Positions 31,683 through 43,426 of a DNA stretch of 64,000 nt are shown here, piece by piece. The position numbers and the translations under genes were made by a program. This stretch comes from Lolium rigidum (lineage: Eukaryota; Streptophyta; Magnoliopsida; Poales; Poaceae). Position 1 is the first letter of the stretch. The number at the start of each line of letters is the position of its first letter. The stretch covers positions 206,236,254 through 206,300,253 of the forward strand of contig NC_061509.1 in NCBI RefSeq assembly GCF_022539505.1, written 5' to 3'. The notes under the pieces were generated by a model. The model did no database searches, was not told the origin of the DNA, and saw only the letters and a list, made by a program, of their open reading frames with translations.

Positions 31683-34600
31683 TAACACATTGAGTTTGAG
31701 ACTGTGAAGATGATGCTGCTCTCTGGTTTGAGGTTTGGTAAAGAAATCAGCAACCTGCACTTCAGATGGAACATACTGGAGAGTGATGTTTGATTGCTGG
31801 CAATGCGAACACGTGGATGAAGCATCCACTCCAATATGTTTAGTCAACCCATGCAATGGGATCATTTTCAATCTGTATAGCTCCAGTATTATCAGAGAAG
31901 AGGTGTAGGATCCTTGCGTTCCACACCAATATCAGACAACAACCAGCGGAGCCAAACAATTTCCGAAGTAGTTGTGGCAAGGGCTCGAAGTTCTGCCTCG
32001 GTACATGATCGTGACACCGCAGTCTCCTTCCTGGACTTCCAAGCAATGAGATAAGTGCCAAGAAAGATACAATGGCCAGTAACAGATTGTCGATCAACCA
32101 GATCACTCGAAGTTGAATCAGAGTAAGCATGAAGCTGAAGCTGAGTCGAACAAGCATAAAACAAACACTGAGAAGCTGTTCCTCTCAAAGAATGCAGTAC
32201 ACGAAGCAAGTGGCCATAATGAACTGAGGTGGGAGCATTAACAAACTAGAACAATACCTCGCGCGTTGCAGCGGATATCTCTTTAAGAATTCTAATAAAA
32301 CACATAAAACTTGGTTTATAGAATGCAATATTTAGTTGGCCATAGGAGTTGAGACACTAAATTTAATATCCATAAAATGGATAGGTATTTGAAAATTTAA
32401 AGATCATTATATTTCAGAGGTGTACGTGATTGATTTAGATAAGGTAAAGAACCAAATGATATTGATAGCTTGCATGAAAAATGCATGCACATTGTCGAAT
32501 GTTTTTAAAAACGTCATATGTGGTTACATATAAGAGTACATAATTAACATTGAATTTAATTCGCAAAGAGTTCTTTTCGTTTTCAACCTATTTTGGTGTT
32601 TAAGTTGCACATGACTTAAATATATAATGATATAACAAGAGGGTGCGATATTATCAATCGAGCGGAAAAAAATGACATTGCTAGTTTAATGGTTAAAAAT
32701 AGATAATATGAATATCTTGCATGTAGAGATAGATAATAAATAAGAACTATTAGTGGGATGAGGTGGACAAATGATTGGCTAAGGGAATAGGTGATGTGGA
32801 TAGCTTGCATGTTGAGATAGACAAATATTAATTGCACTTAGTGGGATTTTGTTTTATAAGAAGTATAGATTGGCTGAGCACATGCACGGCATTAGCAATA
32901 TCTGGTCTGGTGACAAAAAGATAGACAAGACTACCCACAATATGGCGATACCGAGAGGGATCCTCAAGCAAAACACCATCATTGCTACGAAGATGTACAT
33001 AGAGTTCCATGGGTGTAGTGGTGCTGAGGGAGAAAGTAGCCATCAGTTGTAGACGTGACTTTAATCCCTAGGAAGTAGCTGAGAGGGCCCAAATCAGACA
33101 TCATGAATTTCTAGGCGTTCCTTCACAAAGGTAATATACTCCACATCATCTTTAGTGATGAGCATGTCATCCACATAAAGCAAGACTAGGGTGCTCACAT
33201 GCCTAGAAGTGTGAATGAATAAAGCTGGATCATGGTCACTAGGAGAGAATCCAGCAGCACAAACAACAGAACTGAAACACTCAAACCATGCTTGAGGAGC
33301 TTGCTTGAGACCATAAAGAGCACGCCGAAGGCGACATACGTGGTTTGTAGGAGCATCAACACCAGTTGGGGGTTTCATATAATCTTCTTCATGTAAATCA
33401 CCATGAAGAAAAGCATTCTTCACATCCATCTGAGAGATAATCCATGAATGGGTTGCTGACACAGCTATTAGAGTGTAAACAGTTGTCATGTGTGCAACGG
33501 GGGGGGGGGGGAGGTCTCATCATAATCACGACCGTGTGCTTGCTGAAAACCACAGGCAACAAGACGAGCCTTATAGCGTGCCACTGACCCATCAGACTTG
33601 GTCTTGATCTTGTACTCCTATTTACAAGTGATAAGAACAGCCAGAGCAGGTAAAGGAACAAGATCCCAAGTACCAGTACGCTCCAATGCTGCAAGCTCTT
33701 CCAACATTAATTTATGCCACTCGGGAATATTCGCAACCTCTTGATAAGTGGTTGGTTCACATACACCAGCAACATGTGAATCACGATAGCAGTTAGGAAG
33801 AGACAAAGTATTATGATCACAAAGACGATACCTAGAAGTCGAGGTAGGTGTCTGATAATCAGGACTTGCATCAATGGTATTGGCCGGTGCATCGGAAGAA
33901 GTAGAAGTGGAAGGCTGATCCACATAAGCACGAGGTCGACGACTATAATGGTACGGAAAGTTTATGCATCAATAACTGGTGAAGGAATGGGTGGATATGA
34001 TTAAGGTGATGAGGGCGGCGGAGTAGAAGGAACTAGGATATCAAGAGAAGGATCGGAAGAGGGAATAGGAGGGAGATGGAGGAAAGAGATGGAATCTAGA
34101 GGTGATGGAGAATTAGGGAGTGAAGAAGAGTAGAAATAGGGGCAGTTCTCCAAAAATGTGACATCTCGAGATATGTGAACACAACGAGCGGAAGGATCAT
34201 AACAACGATATCCCTTCTGATCAAGGTTGTACCCTAGAAAAATGCACTCAACTGACTAGGTAGTTAACTTGGTACGCTCTCTAGGCACCAGAAGAACATA
34301 ACAAGTACAACCAAAAATACGAAGATGATCATATCTGGGAGGAGAGCCAAACAAGACTTCTCCATGACATTTTCCTTCAAGGCGAGAGGAAGGTTGAATA
34401 TTGATGAGGTAAACAGCCGTGGAAACCGCCTCAGCCCAAAAGTGAGAAGGAACAAAAGAGGCAAGTAAAAGAGTGCGAGTAGCCTCAATTATGTGATGGT
34501 GTTTACGTTCAAAAACACCATTTTGAGGATGGGCACCAGGACAAGAAAGTTGAGGGAGGGTACCCTCTGAAGAAAGGAACTGACAGAACAAACTAGACAT

Positions 34601-35262
34601 GTACTCCCCTCCTGAATTAGAACAAAAAAATCTGAATAGCAACAGAAAATTGAGTGTGAACCATGCGAGCAAAAGACTGGTATATGGATAACAATTGATA
34701 ACGATGTTTCATAAAGTAAATCCATGTATATCGAGAGTAATCATCAACAAATATTACATAATACTTTTGACCGCCCTTAGAAAATAAAGAAGCAGGACCC
34801 CAAACATCTGAGTGTATAAGATCAAAAGGACTACTAAACATGGAAGTACTGGTAGGATAGGGAAGTTCTAGCTGCTTGCCAAGCTTACAAGCCTTACAGT
34901 CGAATCTACAATCAATAGACACATTTCCTAAGACTCCTTGATGGACTAAAGTAGATAGGCGAGAACCACATAGGTGTCCCAACTGATGATACCACAAGGG
35001 AAAAGTAGTAGAGGATGCAGATCCCAAGGCTGATGCTAAATCTGAAGTGGTGCCAGAACAAAAGGATGATAATGATGGCAGAATCAAGTAATCAAGAACA
35101 TAGAGTCGCCCAGGAGAACCACTATGGCGATGGCCAATACAAATGAGTGCTCGTGTCCGACGATCCTGCACAAAGCAAGAGGTATCATCAAAACCAACGA
35201 AACAATTCATGTCCGTAAGTTGACCAACGGATATAAGACTCATAAAGAGTTAGGTACAACAG
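31683..35262 (-). pseudogene. Copia D pol, broken and interrupted
   Basis: Read from right to left: integrase HHCC region ([16 protein letters not shown]), integrase core ([32 protein letters not shown]), hinge, reverse transcriptase (KNAFLHGDL, YGLKQAPQAW, YVDD at about 33164-33175) and RNase H (DLVDRQSVTG, SRSCTEAE, VQVADFFTKP). YVDD is intact. Lesions include frame slips near 35250, 34640 and 33100, a TAG replacing an expected Trp near 33617, and a 13-base G run at 33499-33511 that breaks the frame. A 624-bp Helitron sits at 32246-32869, and the coding frame is continuous once it is removed. Confidence 0.88.
32246..32869 (-). mobile_element. Non-autonomous Helitron, 624 bp, inside Copia D
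   Basis: On the minus strand it starts TCTATACTTCTTATAAAAC (from 32869), a match to the plant Helitron 5' consensus, and ends TTGTTCTAG (CTAG at 32246-32249). It lies between A and T with no TSD, exactly as Helitrons insert. Removing it joins the Copia D reading frame without a stop, which fixes both ends to the base. The 3' side has a GC-rich stretch (gctgcaacgcgcgagg) where the hairpin is expected, though pairing is weak. The interior is AT-rich and non-coding, so it must have been moved by an element elsewhere. Confidence 0.93.
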
Positions 35263-35640
35263 ACACATCGGGAATAGTTAATTGAGAAATGGAAAGAGTG
35301 CTGATGTGGGCATTACCCTTCGGGTACCCGATATTAGTCTATTTCCTTTGGCCCAACGAGTATCCCATGAAGATTGCCCTGATCCAAGGTGGGCCCATAC
35401 GTCGGTTACAACAGAGAAAACTTACAAGAAGATGGATTCTTGGCAACAAGGCGAGAAGATGTCAATAAAGGAAAGAGTAGATTGGAGCTTGATGTAACCT
35501 AGTCGAGTTCAGGACTTGGCCTACTATATAAAGGCCGGGAGAGGGCCTGCCGAACGAGAATATACAAAACCCGCACAAACTAGCATACACAAACCCTAGA
35601 AACCTTGCCTCCCAACGAGTTCATCATAGCAGTCTATCGG

Positions 35641-37230
35641 TGATGGCGTGTAACTCACACGTTCGTTGGGAACCCCAAGAGGAAGGTATGATGCGCACAG
35701 CAGTAAGTTTTCCCTCAGAAAGAAACCAAGGTTTATCGAACCAGGAGGAGCCAAGAAGCACGTTGAAGGTTGATGGCGGCGGGATGTAGTGCGGCGCAAC
35801 ACCAGAGATTCTGGCGCCAACGTGGAACCTGCACAACACAACAAAAGTACTTTTCCCCAACGAAACAGTGAGGTTGTCAATCTCACTGGCTTGCTGTAAC
35901 AAAGGATTAACCGTATTGTGTGGGAGAGATGATTGTTTGCAAGAAAACAGTAAAGAACAAGTATTGCAGCAGATTTGTATTTCAGTATAAAAGAATGGAC
36001 CGGGGTCCACAGTTCACTAGAGGTGTCTCTCCCATAAGATAAAAGCATGTTGGGTGAACAAATTACAGTCGGGCAATTGACAAATAGAGAGGGCATAACA
36101 ATGCACATACATGTCATGATAAATATAGTGAGATTTAATTGGGCATTACGACAAAGTACATAGACCGCCATCCAGCTGCATCTATGCCTAAAAAGTCCAC
36201 CTTCAGGTTATCATCCGAACCCCTTCCAGTATTAAGTTGCAAAGCAACAGACAATTGCATTAAGTATGGTGCATAATGTAATCGACAACTACATCCTTAG
36301 ACATAGATTTTATCCCTAGTGGCAACAGCACATCCACAACCTTAGAACTTTCTGTCACTGTCCCAGATATCAATGGAGGCATGAACCCACTATCGAGCAT
36401 AAATACTCCCTCTTGGAGTTAAGAGCAAAAACTTGGCCAGAGCCTCTACTAATAACGGAGAGCATGCAAGATCATAAACAACACATAGGTAATAACTTGA
36501 TAATTAACATAACATAGTATTCTCTATCCATTGGATCCCGACAAACACAACATGTAGTATTACAGATAGATGATCTTGATCATGTTAGGCAGCTCACAAG
36601 ATCCAACAATGAAGCACAATGAGGAGAAGACAACCATCTAGCTACTGCTATGGACCCATAGTCCAGGGGTGAACTACTCACTCATCACTCCGGAGGCGAC
36701 CATGGCGGTGAAGAGTCCTCCGGGAGATGAATCCCCTCTCCGGCAGGGTACCGGAGGAGATCTCCAGAATCCCCCGAGATGGGATTGGCGGCGGCGTCTC
36801 TGGAAGGTTTTCCGTATCGTGGCTCTCGGTACTGGGGGTTTCACGACGGAGGCTTTAAGTAGGCGGAAGGGCAACATGGGGGGCCACACAAGGGCCCCAC
36901 ACCCTAGGTCGGCGCGGCCAGGGCCTGGGCCGCGCCGCCCTAGTGTGGCGGCGCCTCGTGGCCCCACTTCGACTCCTCTTCGGTCTTCTGGAAGCTTCGT
37001 GGCAAAATAGGACCCCGGGCGTTGATTTCGTCCAATTCCGAGAATATTTCGTTACTAGGATTTCGAAACCAAAAACAGCAGAAAAACAGCAATCGGCTCT
37101 TCGGCATCTTGTTAATAGGTTAGTTCGAGAAAATGCACGAATATGACATAAAGTGTGCATAAAACATGTAGATATCATCAATAATGTGGCATGGAACATA
37201 AGAAATTATCGATACGTCGGAGACGTATCA
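35641..37230 (-). repeat. Gypsy E 3' LTR
   Basis: 1590 bp. On the plus strand it runs from tgatggcgtgtaactc to gagacgtatca. It is nearly identical to the LTR at 40824-42422, with scattered substitutions and small indels, such as a missing stretch near 36309 (gcatcaat). GC-rich reading frames inside, such as the one near 36855-37199, lie in the transcribed part and are not thought to be genes. Confidence 0.93.
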
Positions 37231-39770
37231 GCATCCCCAAGCTTAGTTCTGCTCGTCCCGAGCAGGTAAAACGATAACAAAGATAATTTCTGAAGTGACA
37301 TGCCATCATAACCTTGATCATGCTATTTGTAAACATATGTAATGAATGCAGCGATCAAAACAATGGTAATGACATGAGTAAACAAGTGAATCATAGAGCA
37401 AAGACTTTTCATGAATAGTACTTCAAGACAAGCATCAATAAGTCTTGCATAAGAGTTAACTCATAAAGCAATAAATCAAAGTAAAGGTATTGAAGCAACA
37501 CAAAGGAAGATTAAGTTTTAGCGGTTGCTTTCAACTTGTAACATGTGTATCTCATGGATAATTGTCAACATAGAGTAATATAACAAGTGCAATATGCAAG
37601 TATGTAGGAATCAATGCACAGTTCACACAAGTGTTTGCTTTTTGAGGTGGAGAGAGATAGGTGAACTGACTCAACATAAAAGTAAAAATAATGGTCCTTC
37701 AAAGAGGAAAGCATCGATTGCTATATTTGTGCTAGAGCTTTTATTTTGAAAACATGAAACAATTTTGTCAACGGTAGTAATAAAGCATATGAGTTATGTA
37801 AATTATATCTTACAAGTTGCAAGCCTCATGCATAGTATACTAATAGTGCCCGCACCTTGTCCTAATTAGCTTGGACTACCGGATCATCGCAATACACATG
37901 TTTTAACCAAGTGTCACAATGGGGTACCTCCATGCCGCTCGTACAAAGGTCTAAGGAGAAAGCTCGCATTTTGGATTTCTCGCTTTTGATTATTCTCAAC
38001 TTAGACATCCATACCGGGACAACATGGACAACAGATAATGGACTCCTCTTTAATGCATAAGCATGTGGCAACAATTATTATTCTCATATGAGATTGAGGA
38101 TATATGTCCAAAACTGAAACTTCCACCATGAATCATGGCTTTAGTTAGCGGCCCAATGTTCTTATCTAACAATATGTATGCTCCAACCATTAAGGTGGTA
38201 GATCTCTCTTACTTCAAACAAGACGGACATGCATAGCAACTCACATGATATTCAACAAAGAATAGTTGATGGCGTCCCCAGAAACATGGTTATCGCACAA
38301 CAAGCAACTTAATAAGAGATAAAGTGCATAAGTACATATTCAATACCACAATAGTTTTTAAGCTATTTGTCCCATGAGCTATATATTGCAAAGGTGAATG
38401 ATGGAATTTTAAAGGTAGCACTCAAGCAATTTACTTTGGAATGGCGGATAAATACCATGTAGTAGGTAGGTATGGTGGACACAAATGGCATAGTGGTTGG
38501 CTACAGGATTTTGGATGCATGAGAAGTATTCCCTCTCGATACAAGGTTTAGGCTAGCAAGGTTATTTGAAACAAACACAAGGATGAACGGTGCAGCAAAA
38601 CTCACATAAATGACATATTGTAAACATTATAAGACTCTACACCGTCTTCCTTGTTGTTCAAAACTCAATACTAGATATTATCTAGACTCTAGAGAAACCA
38701 AATATGCAAACCAAATTAGCAAGCTCTAAGTGTTTCTTCATTAATGGGTGCAAAGTATATGATGCAAGAGCTGAAACATGAGCACAACAATTGCCAAGTA
38801 TCAAATTATCCAAGACATTTTAGAATTACTACATGTAGTATTTTCCAATTCCAACCATATAACAATTTAACGAAGAAGAAACTTCGCCATGAATACTATG
38901 AGTAGAGCCTAAGGACATACTTGTCCATATGCTACAGCGGAGTGTGTCTCTCTCCCATAAAGTGAATGCTAGGATCCATTTATTCAAACAAAAACAAAAA
39001 CAAAACGACGCTCCAAGCAAAGTGCATAAGATGTGACGGAATAAAAATATAGTTTCAGGGGAGGAACCTGATAATGTTGTCGATGAAGAAGGGGATGCCT
39101 TGGGCATCCCCAAGCTTAGACGCTTGAGTCTTCTTAGAATATGCAGGGGTGAACCACCGGGGCATCCCCAAGCTTAGAGCTTTCACTCTCCTTGATCATA
39201 TTGTATCATACTCCTCTCTTGATCCTTGAAAACTTCCTCCACACCAAACTCGAAACAACTCATTAGAGGGTTAGTGCACAATAAAAATTAACATGTTCAG
39301 AGGTGACACAATTATTCTTAACACTTCTGGACATTGCATAAAGCTACTGGACATTAATGGATCAAAGAAATTCATCCAACATAGCAAAAGAGGCAATGCG
39401 AAATAAAAGGCAGAATCTGTCAAAACAGAACAGTCCGTAAAGATGGATTTTATTAGGGCACCAGACTTGCTCAAATGAAAATTCCAAAATTGAATGAAAG
39501 TTGCGTACATATCTGAGGATCACTCACATAAATTGGCATAATTTTCTGAGTTACCTACAGAGAATTAGACCCAGATTCGTGACAGCAAAGAAATCTGTTT
39601 CTGCGCAGTAATCCAAATCTAGTATTCACTTTACTATCAAAGACTTTACTTGGCACAACAAAACATAAAACTAAGATAAGGAGAGGTTGCTACAGTAGTA
39701 AACAACTTCCAAGACTCAAATATAAAACAAAAATACTGTAGTAAAAACATGGGTTGTCTCCCATAAGCGC
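37231..39770 (-). other. Non-coding 3' internal region of Gypsy E
   Basis: AT-rich sequence with no reading frame of note. It has two or more copies of the tract ggcatccccaagcttag (near 37230, 39102 and 39161). It is clearly related, on the opposite strand and with much divergence, to the sequence at 61251-64000: both share blocks such as gctagcct and tgtgtccaccata. Confidence 0.8.
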
Positions 39771-39810
39771 TTTTCTTTAACGCCTTTCAGCTAGGCGCGG
39801 AAAGTGTGTA

Positions 39811-40491
39811 TCAAGTATTATCGAGAGATGGAGCATTGATATCATAAGCTCCCCCATTTGTAGTGGTACTAAGGGCTTTGTCAATTTTAGGCCTATAATA
39901 ATATTTCTTTGGTTTAGGCACTTTAGAGACATATATAAACTTTTGCTCCTTTCCCACATAAGCTTTCTCTCTAAACTGTAAAGATGAAAAGGTTGAACCC
40001 AAGGTTCCCATAGCTTTTTCAAGTTCGCCAATCCTATTAATCTGATTATCATGGTCAACACAAGTTCCTAGGACACTAATTCTTTCATCAATTCCTCCTA
40101 AGGATTTATCAAGTTCATCAGTTTTATCAAGTAACATCTCCAACTTAGTTTCAACACTCGGAAATTTTTTCTCTATGGTTTCCAATTTTTTCATAACATC
40201 CTCAAGGGAGGTTTCAATTTTAGTTTCATTAACAGGTGGTGTTCCAAATAAACTCTCAATAATGCAACTAGCTTCTAAAGCGGGAGCGCCTAGGAAGTTA
40301 CCTCCCGCGAGACAATCAAGAACATATCTATTCCAGCTAGAGATACCAACATAAAAATTCCTGAGTAGGATAGTGGTGGAGTGTTTCTTAGTGCACCTAT
40401 TATGGGCATCACTAATTCTATACCAAGCATCTTTTAAACATTCTCCCCCTTGTTGCTTAAACGAACGAACTTCAACTTCAGGATTACTCAT
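39811..40491 (-). CDS. Gypsy E gag-like protein, C-terminus uncertain
   Basis: A 226-codon frame starts MSNPEVEVRSFKQQGGECLK and continues with LKDAWYRISDAHNRC, VGISSWNRYVLD and GGNFLGAPALEA. This resembles the gag N-terminal domain of Athila-type plant Gypsy elements (retrotrans_gag). It then becomes a Lys/Glu-rich stretch likely to form coiled coil (residues about 85-150). It should build the particle shell in the cytoplasm together with enzymes from a helper element. It ends without a CCHC knuckle, is shorter than full gag and is not followed by pol. The frame is intact over its length. Confidence 0.8.
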   Translation of the reverse strand: MSNPEVEVRSFKQQGGECLKDAWYRISDAHNRCTKKHSTTILLRNFYVGISSWNRYVLDCLAGGNFLGAPALEASCIIESLFGTPPVNETKIETSLEDVMKKLETIEKKFPSVETKLEMLLDKTDELDKSLGGIDERISVLGTCVDHDNQINRIGELEKAMGTLGSTFSSLQFREKAYVGKEQKFIYVSKVPKPKKYYYRPKIDKALSTTTNGGAYDINAPSLDNT

Positions 40492-40710
40492 TTTAACAGT
40501 AGTAAATAAAGCAAACTAGATAAAGTAAATGCAAGTAACTAATTTTTTTGTGTTTTTGATATAGAGTGCAAGACAGTAAATAAAGTAAAGCTAGCAACTA
40601 ATTTTTTTGTGTTTTGATATACTGCAGCAAACAAAGTAGTAAATAAAGCAAGACAAAAACAAAGTAAAGAGATTGGGAAGTGGAGACTCCCCTTGCAGCG
40701 TGTCTTGATC

Positions 40711-40820
40711 TCCCCGGCAACGGCGCCAGAAAAAGATGCTGGCGCGTAGTTGACGTGGGAGTTAGAAATCTTTGTGGTGTAGCTTTTCTTCAGTTCCCCG
40801 GCAACGGCGCCAGAAAAAGA
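40711..40820 (-). repeat. Duplicated primer-binding site of Gypsy E
   Basis: The 26 bases starting tccccggcaacggcgccaga occur at 40711-40736 and again at 40795-40820, 84 bp apart. Only the right copy abuts the LTR. The left copy is followed by tgctggcgcgtagttga, which looks like a diverged LTR end (compare tgatggcgtgtaactca). The leader thus seems to hold a remnant of an earlier LTR/primer-site junction. Confidence 0.85.
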
Positions 40821-40823
40821 GCT

Positions 40824-42422
40824 TGATGGCGTGTAACTCACACGTTCGTTGGGAACCCCAAGAGGAAGGTATGATGCGCACAGCAGCAAGTTTTCCCTCA
40901 GAAAGAAACCAAGGTTTATCGAACCAGGAGGAGCCAAGAAGCACGTTGAAGGTTGATAGCGGCGGGATGTAGTGCGGCGCAACACCGGAGATTCCGGCGC
41001 CAACGTGGAACCTGCACAACACAACCAAAGTACTTTGCCCCAACGAAACGGTGAGGTTGTCAATCTCACCGGCTTGCTGTAACAAAGGATTAACCGTATT
41101 GTGTGGAAGATGATTGTTTGCAAGAAAACAGTAAAGAACAAGTATTGCAGCAGATTTGTATTTCAGTATAAAAGAATGGACCGGGGTCCACAGTTCACTA
41201 GAGGTGTCTCTCCCATAAGATAAAAGCATGTTGGGTGAACAAACTACAGTCGGGCAATTGACAAATAGAGAGGGCATAACAATGCACATACATGTCATGA
41301 TAAATATAGTGAGATTTAATTGGGCATTACGACAAAGTACATAGACCGCCATCCAGCTGCATCTATGCCTAAAAAGTCCACATTCAGGTTATCATCCGAA
41401 CCCCTTCCAGTATTAAGTTGCAAAGCAACAGACAATTGCATTAAGTATGGTGCGTAATGTAATCAACAACTACATCCTTAGACATAGCATCAATGTTTTA
41501 TCCCTAGTGGCAACAGCACATCCACAACCTTAGAACTTTCCGTCACTTGTCCCGGATATCAATGGAGGCATGAACCCACTATCGAGCATAAATACTCCCT
41601 CTTGGAGTTAAGAGCAAAAACTTGGCAAGAGCCTCTACTAATAACGGAGAGCATGCAAGATCATAAACAACACATAGGTAATAACTTGATAATTAACATA
41701 ACATAGTATTCTCTATCCATCGGATCCCGACAAACACAACATATAGTATTACGGATAGATGATCTTGATCATGTTAGGAAGCTCACAAGATCCAACAATG
41801 AAGCACAATGAGGAGAAGACAACCATCTAGCTACTGCTATGGACCCATAGTCCAGGGGTGAACTACTCACTCATCACTCCGGAGGCGACCATGGCGGTGA
41901 AGAGTCCTCCGGGAGATGAATCCCCTCTCCGGCAGGGTGCCGGAGGAGATCTCTAGAATCCCCCGAGATGGGATTGGCGGCGGCGGCGTCTCTGGAAGGT
42001 TTTCCGTATCGTGGCTCTCGGTACTGGGGGTTTCGCGACGGAGGCTTTAAGTAGGCGGAAGGGCAACGTGGGGGGCCACACGAGGGCCCCACACCCTAGG
42101 TCGGCGCGGCCAGGGCCTGGGCCGCGCCGCCCTAGTGTGGCGGCGCCTCGTGGCCCCACTTCGACTCCTCTTCGGTCTTCCGGAAGCTTCGTGGCAAAAT
42201 AGGACCCCGGGCGTTGATTTCGTCCAATTCCGAGAATATTTCGTTACTAGGATTTCTGAAACCAAAAACAGCAGAAAACAGCAATCGGCTCTTCGGCATC
42301 TTGTTAATAGGTTAGTTCCAGAAAATGCACGAATATGACATAAAGTGTGCATAAAACATGTAGATATCATCAATAATGTGGCATGGAACATAAGAAATTA
42401 TCGATACGTCGGAGACGTATCA
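40824..42422 (-). repeat. Gypsy E 5' LTR
   Basis: 1599 bp, tgatggcgtgtaactc to gagacgtatca on the plus strand, followed by the TSD ATCGG at 42423-42427. It should contain the promoter driving minus-strand transcription. Confidence 0.93.
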
Positions 42423-42625
42423 ATCGGCTGCCCCGTTGTAACCTATTTTACTCGATAAATCAAGATCAGACAAGCAGAAAGTAAGGATTTTACCTCATCG
42501 AGGGCCCTGAACCTGGGTAAATCACGCTCCATGTTCGTCTGGTATCCGATGTCTCATGTTAACCTGCAGGATTTTGTCAACCCTAAGCCCCTCATGGTGG
42601 ACATTGTCGAGGAGCTCCCTCGTCA

Positions 42626-43171
42626 AATGTCGTGATGAGTAACCAAACAACTTGTGCCATCAGCTATTAGTACACAAGTACCATCTGTATCGAACTGACA
42701 TGATGCAAGTTGAGAGGCATCTGAGGTCATGTGAAATGCGGCTCCCGAGTCCAATACCCAAGGAGAAGTACCTAGTGCGGGAGTAGAAGTTGCAGACCCG
42801 CCAGAAACCTGGTGACTCGTATGTTGCTAAATAGTCATTGCTGCACTAGCTGAAGCTGCAGATGCAGAAGGAGCAGACGCATTTGTAGCACGCTGAGGTG
42901 CACTAGTCCCCTGAAAAGCACCACGCCTTGCCCATAGCTCAAACCAGCAACTCAGGATGTAGCTTGAAGCACGAATCAGTACGGTGACTAGTCCTCTTGT
43001 AGTGAGTGCAAAACCACGTTTTTTATTATACGAGGAGGCAGCGACAACACCAGGCTGAGATCCCACCAATGAAGAAGAGGCAAGAATATGTGGGAGAGAT
43101 GTTGAAGAGGTGGCAAGTGAGCGAAGACGGGTGTCCTCGGCAAGCAAAGCTGAGAGTTCCACGGCCATATC
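42626..43171 (-). pseudogene. Copia D gag C-terminus and protease
   Basis: On the minus strand the gag tail (MAVELSALLAEDTRLRSLAT) leads through a Ser/Ala-rich linker with frame breaks and a stop near 42829 to the protease active site VLDSGAAFHMTSDASQ (about 42736). The continuation (LIADGTSCLVTHH) is cut by the solo LTR. The gag N-terminus is lost beyond LINE 3. Confidence 0.8.
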
Positions 43172-43426
43172 TTTTTTGACAGGGCACTTTATTACCAACA
43201 CCCGGCCTCTGCATAGCTAAGATGCACATAGCCGTCCCAACATAGTACAAGGTCTCAAAAAAGTAGAAATACAAGAGTTCTTAAGAACCATTATATGAGA
43301 AGCTAGTTACACCATCGGTGCCGCAATCCTACTATTATGCAGCCACCCATGTTGGGTAATAAACTCATTGGTTGTATTCTCCAACCGTGTAGACACCTCC
43401 GTAAAGAGGTCGTGGTCCTCCAAGCA

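Larger units (their letters stand above)
35641..42422 (-). mobile_element. Gypsy E: non-autonomous Athila-like element
   Basis: Two 1.6-kb LTRs (35641-37230 and 40824-42422) enclose 3.6 kb. The TSD is ATCGG (35636-35640 and 42423-42427). On the minus strand the LTR starts TGATACGTCTCCGACG, the 5' LTR is followed by a primer site with TGGCGCCGTTGCCGGGGA, and a purine tract (GCTTGGGGATGC) precedes the 3' LTR. A gag-like frame is present at 39811-40491, but there is no protease, reverse transcriptase or integrase. It therefore depended on a related autonomous element. The family resembles Triticeae Fatima/Sumana-type elements; the name is uncertain. Confidence 0.93.
35302..42625. mobile_element. 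Gypsy solo LTR in Copia D, split by Gypsy E
   Basis: An LTR of about 537 bp begins tgatgtgggcattaccc at 35302 and ends ctccctcgtca at 42625. No internal region or second LTR remains, so it is a solo LTR left by LTR-LTR recombination. A TATA box (ctatataaagg, about 35524) indicates plus orientation. The flanking five bases are agtgc (35297-35301) and aatgt (42626-42630). They differ by two transitions and look like a decayed TSD. Collapsing the LTR and one TSD copy keeps the Copia D frame open. Gypsy E lies inside it at 35641-42422. Confidence 0.85.
26956..43171 (-). mobile_element. Copia D: old minus-strand Copia, host of the nest
   Basis: Recognisable pieces are a polypurine tract (minus strand GAAAGGGGGCG, ending at 26956) next to an LTR starting CGTTAAGTGTG (26955 leftward, CG probably a decayed TG), RNase H and reverse transcriptase (31683-33700), integrase (34256-35262), protease and gag C-terminus (42626-43171). 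It is interrupted by Copia 3, a Helitron, a Gypsy solo LTR (itself split by Gypsy E) and LINE 3. Gag N-terminus and 5' LTR are missing beyond LINE 3. It is the oldest layer of this nest and has many frame breaks. The lineage is not settled. Confidence 0.85.

Noticed and set aside
36674..37199. GC-rich reading frames in both strands, repeated at 41874-42391
   Set aside because: They lie inside the Gypsy E LTRs and are repeated only because the LTRs are.
35641..42422. Pair of 1.6-kb direct repeats that could suggest a segmental duplication
   Set aside because: TSD, primer site and purine tract show that they are LTRs of one Gypsy element.
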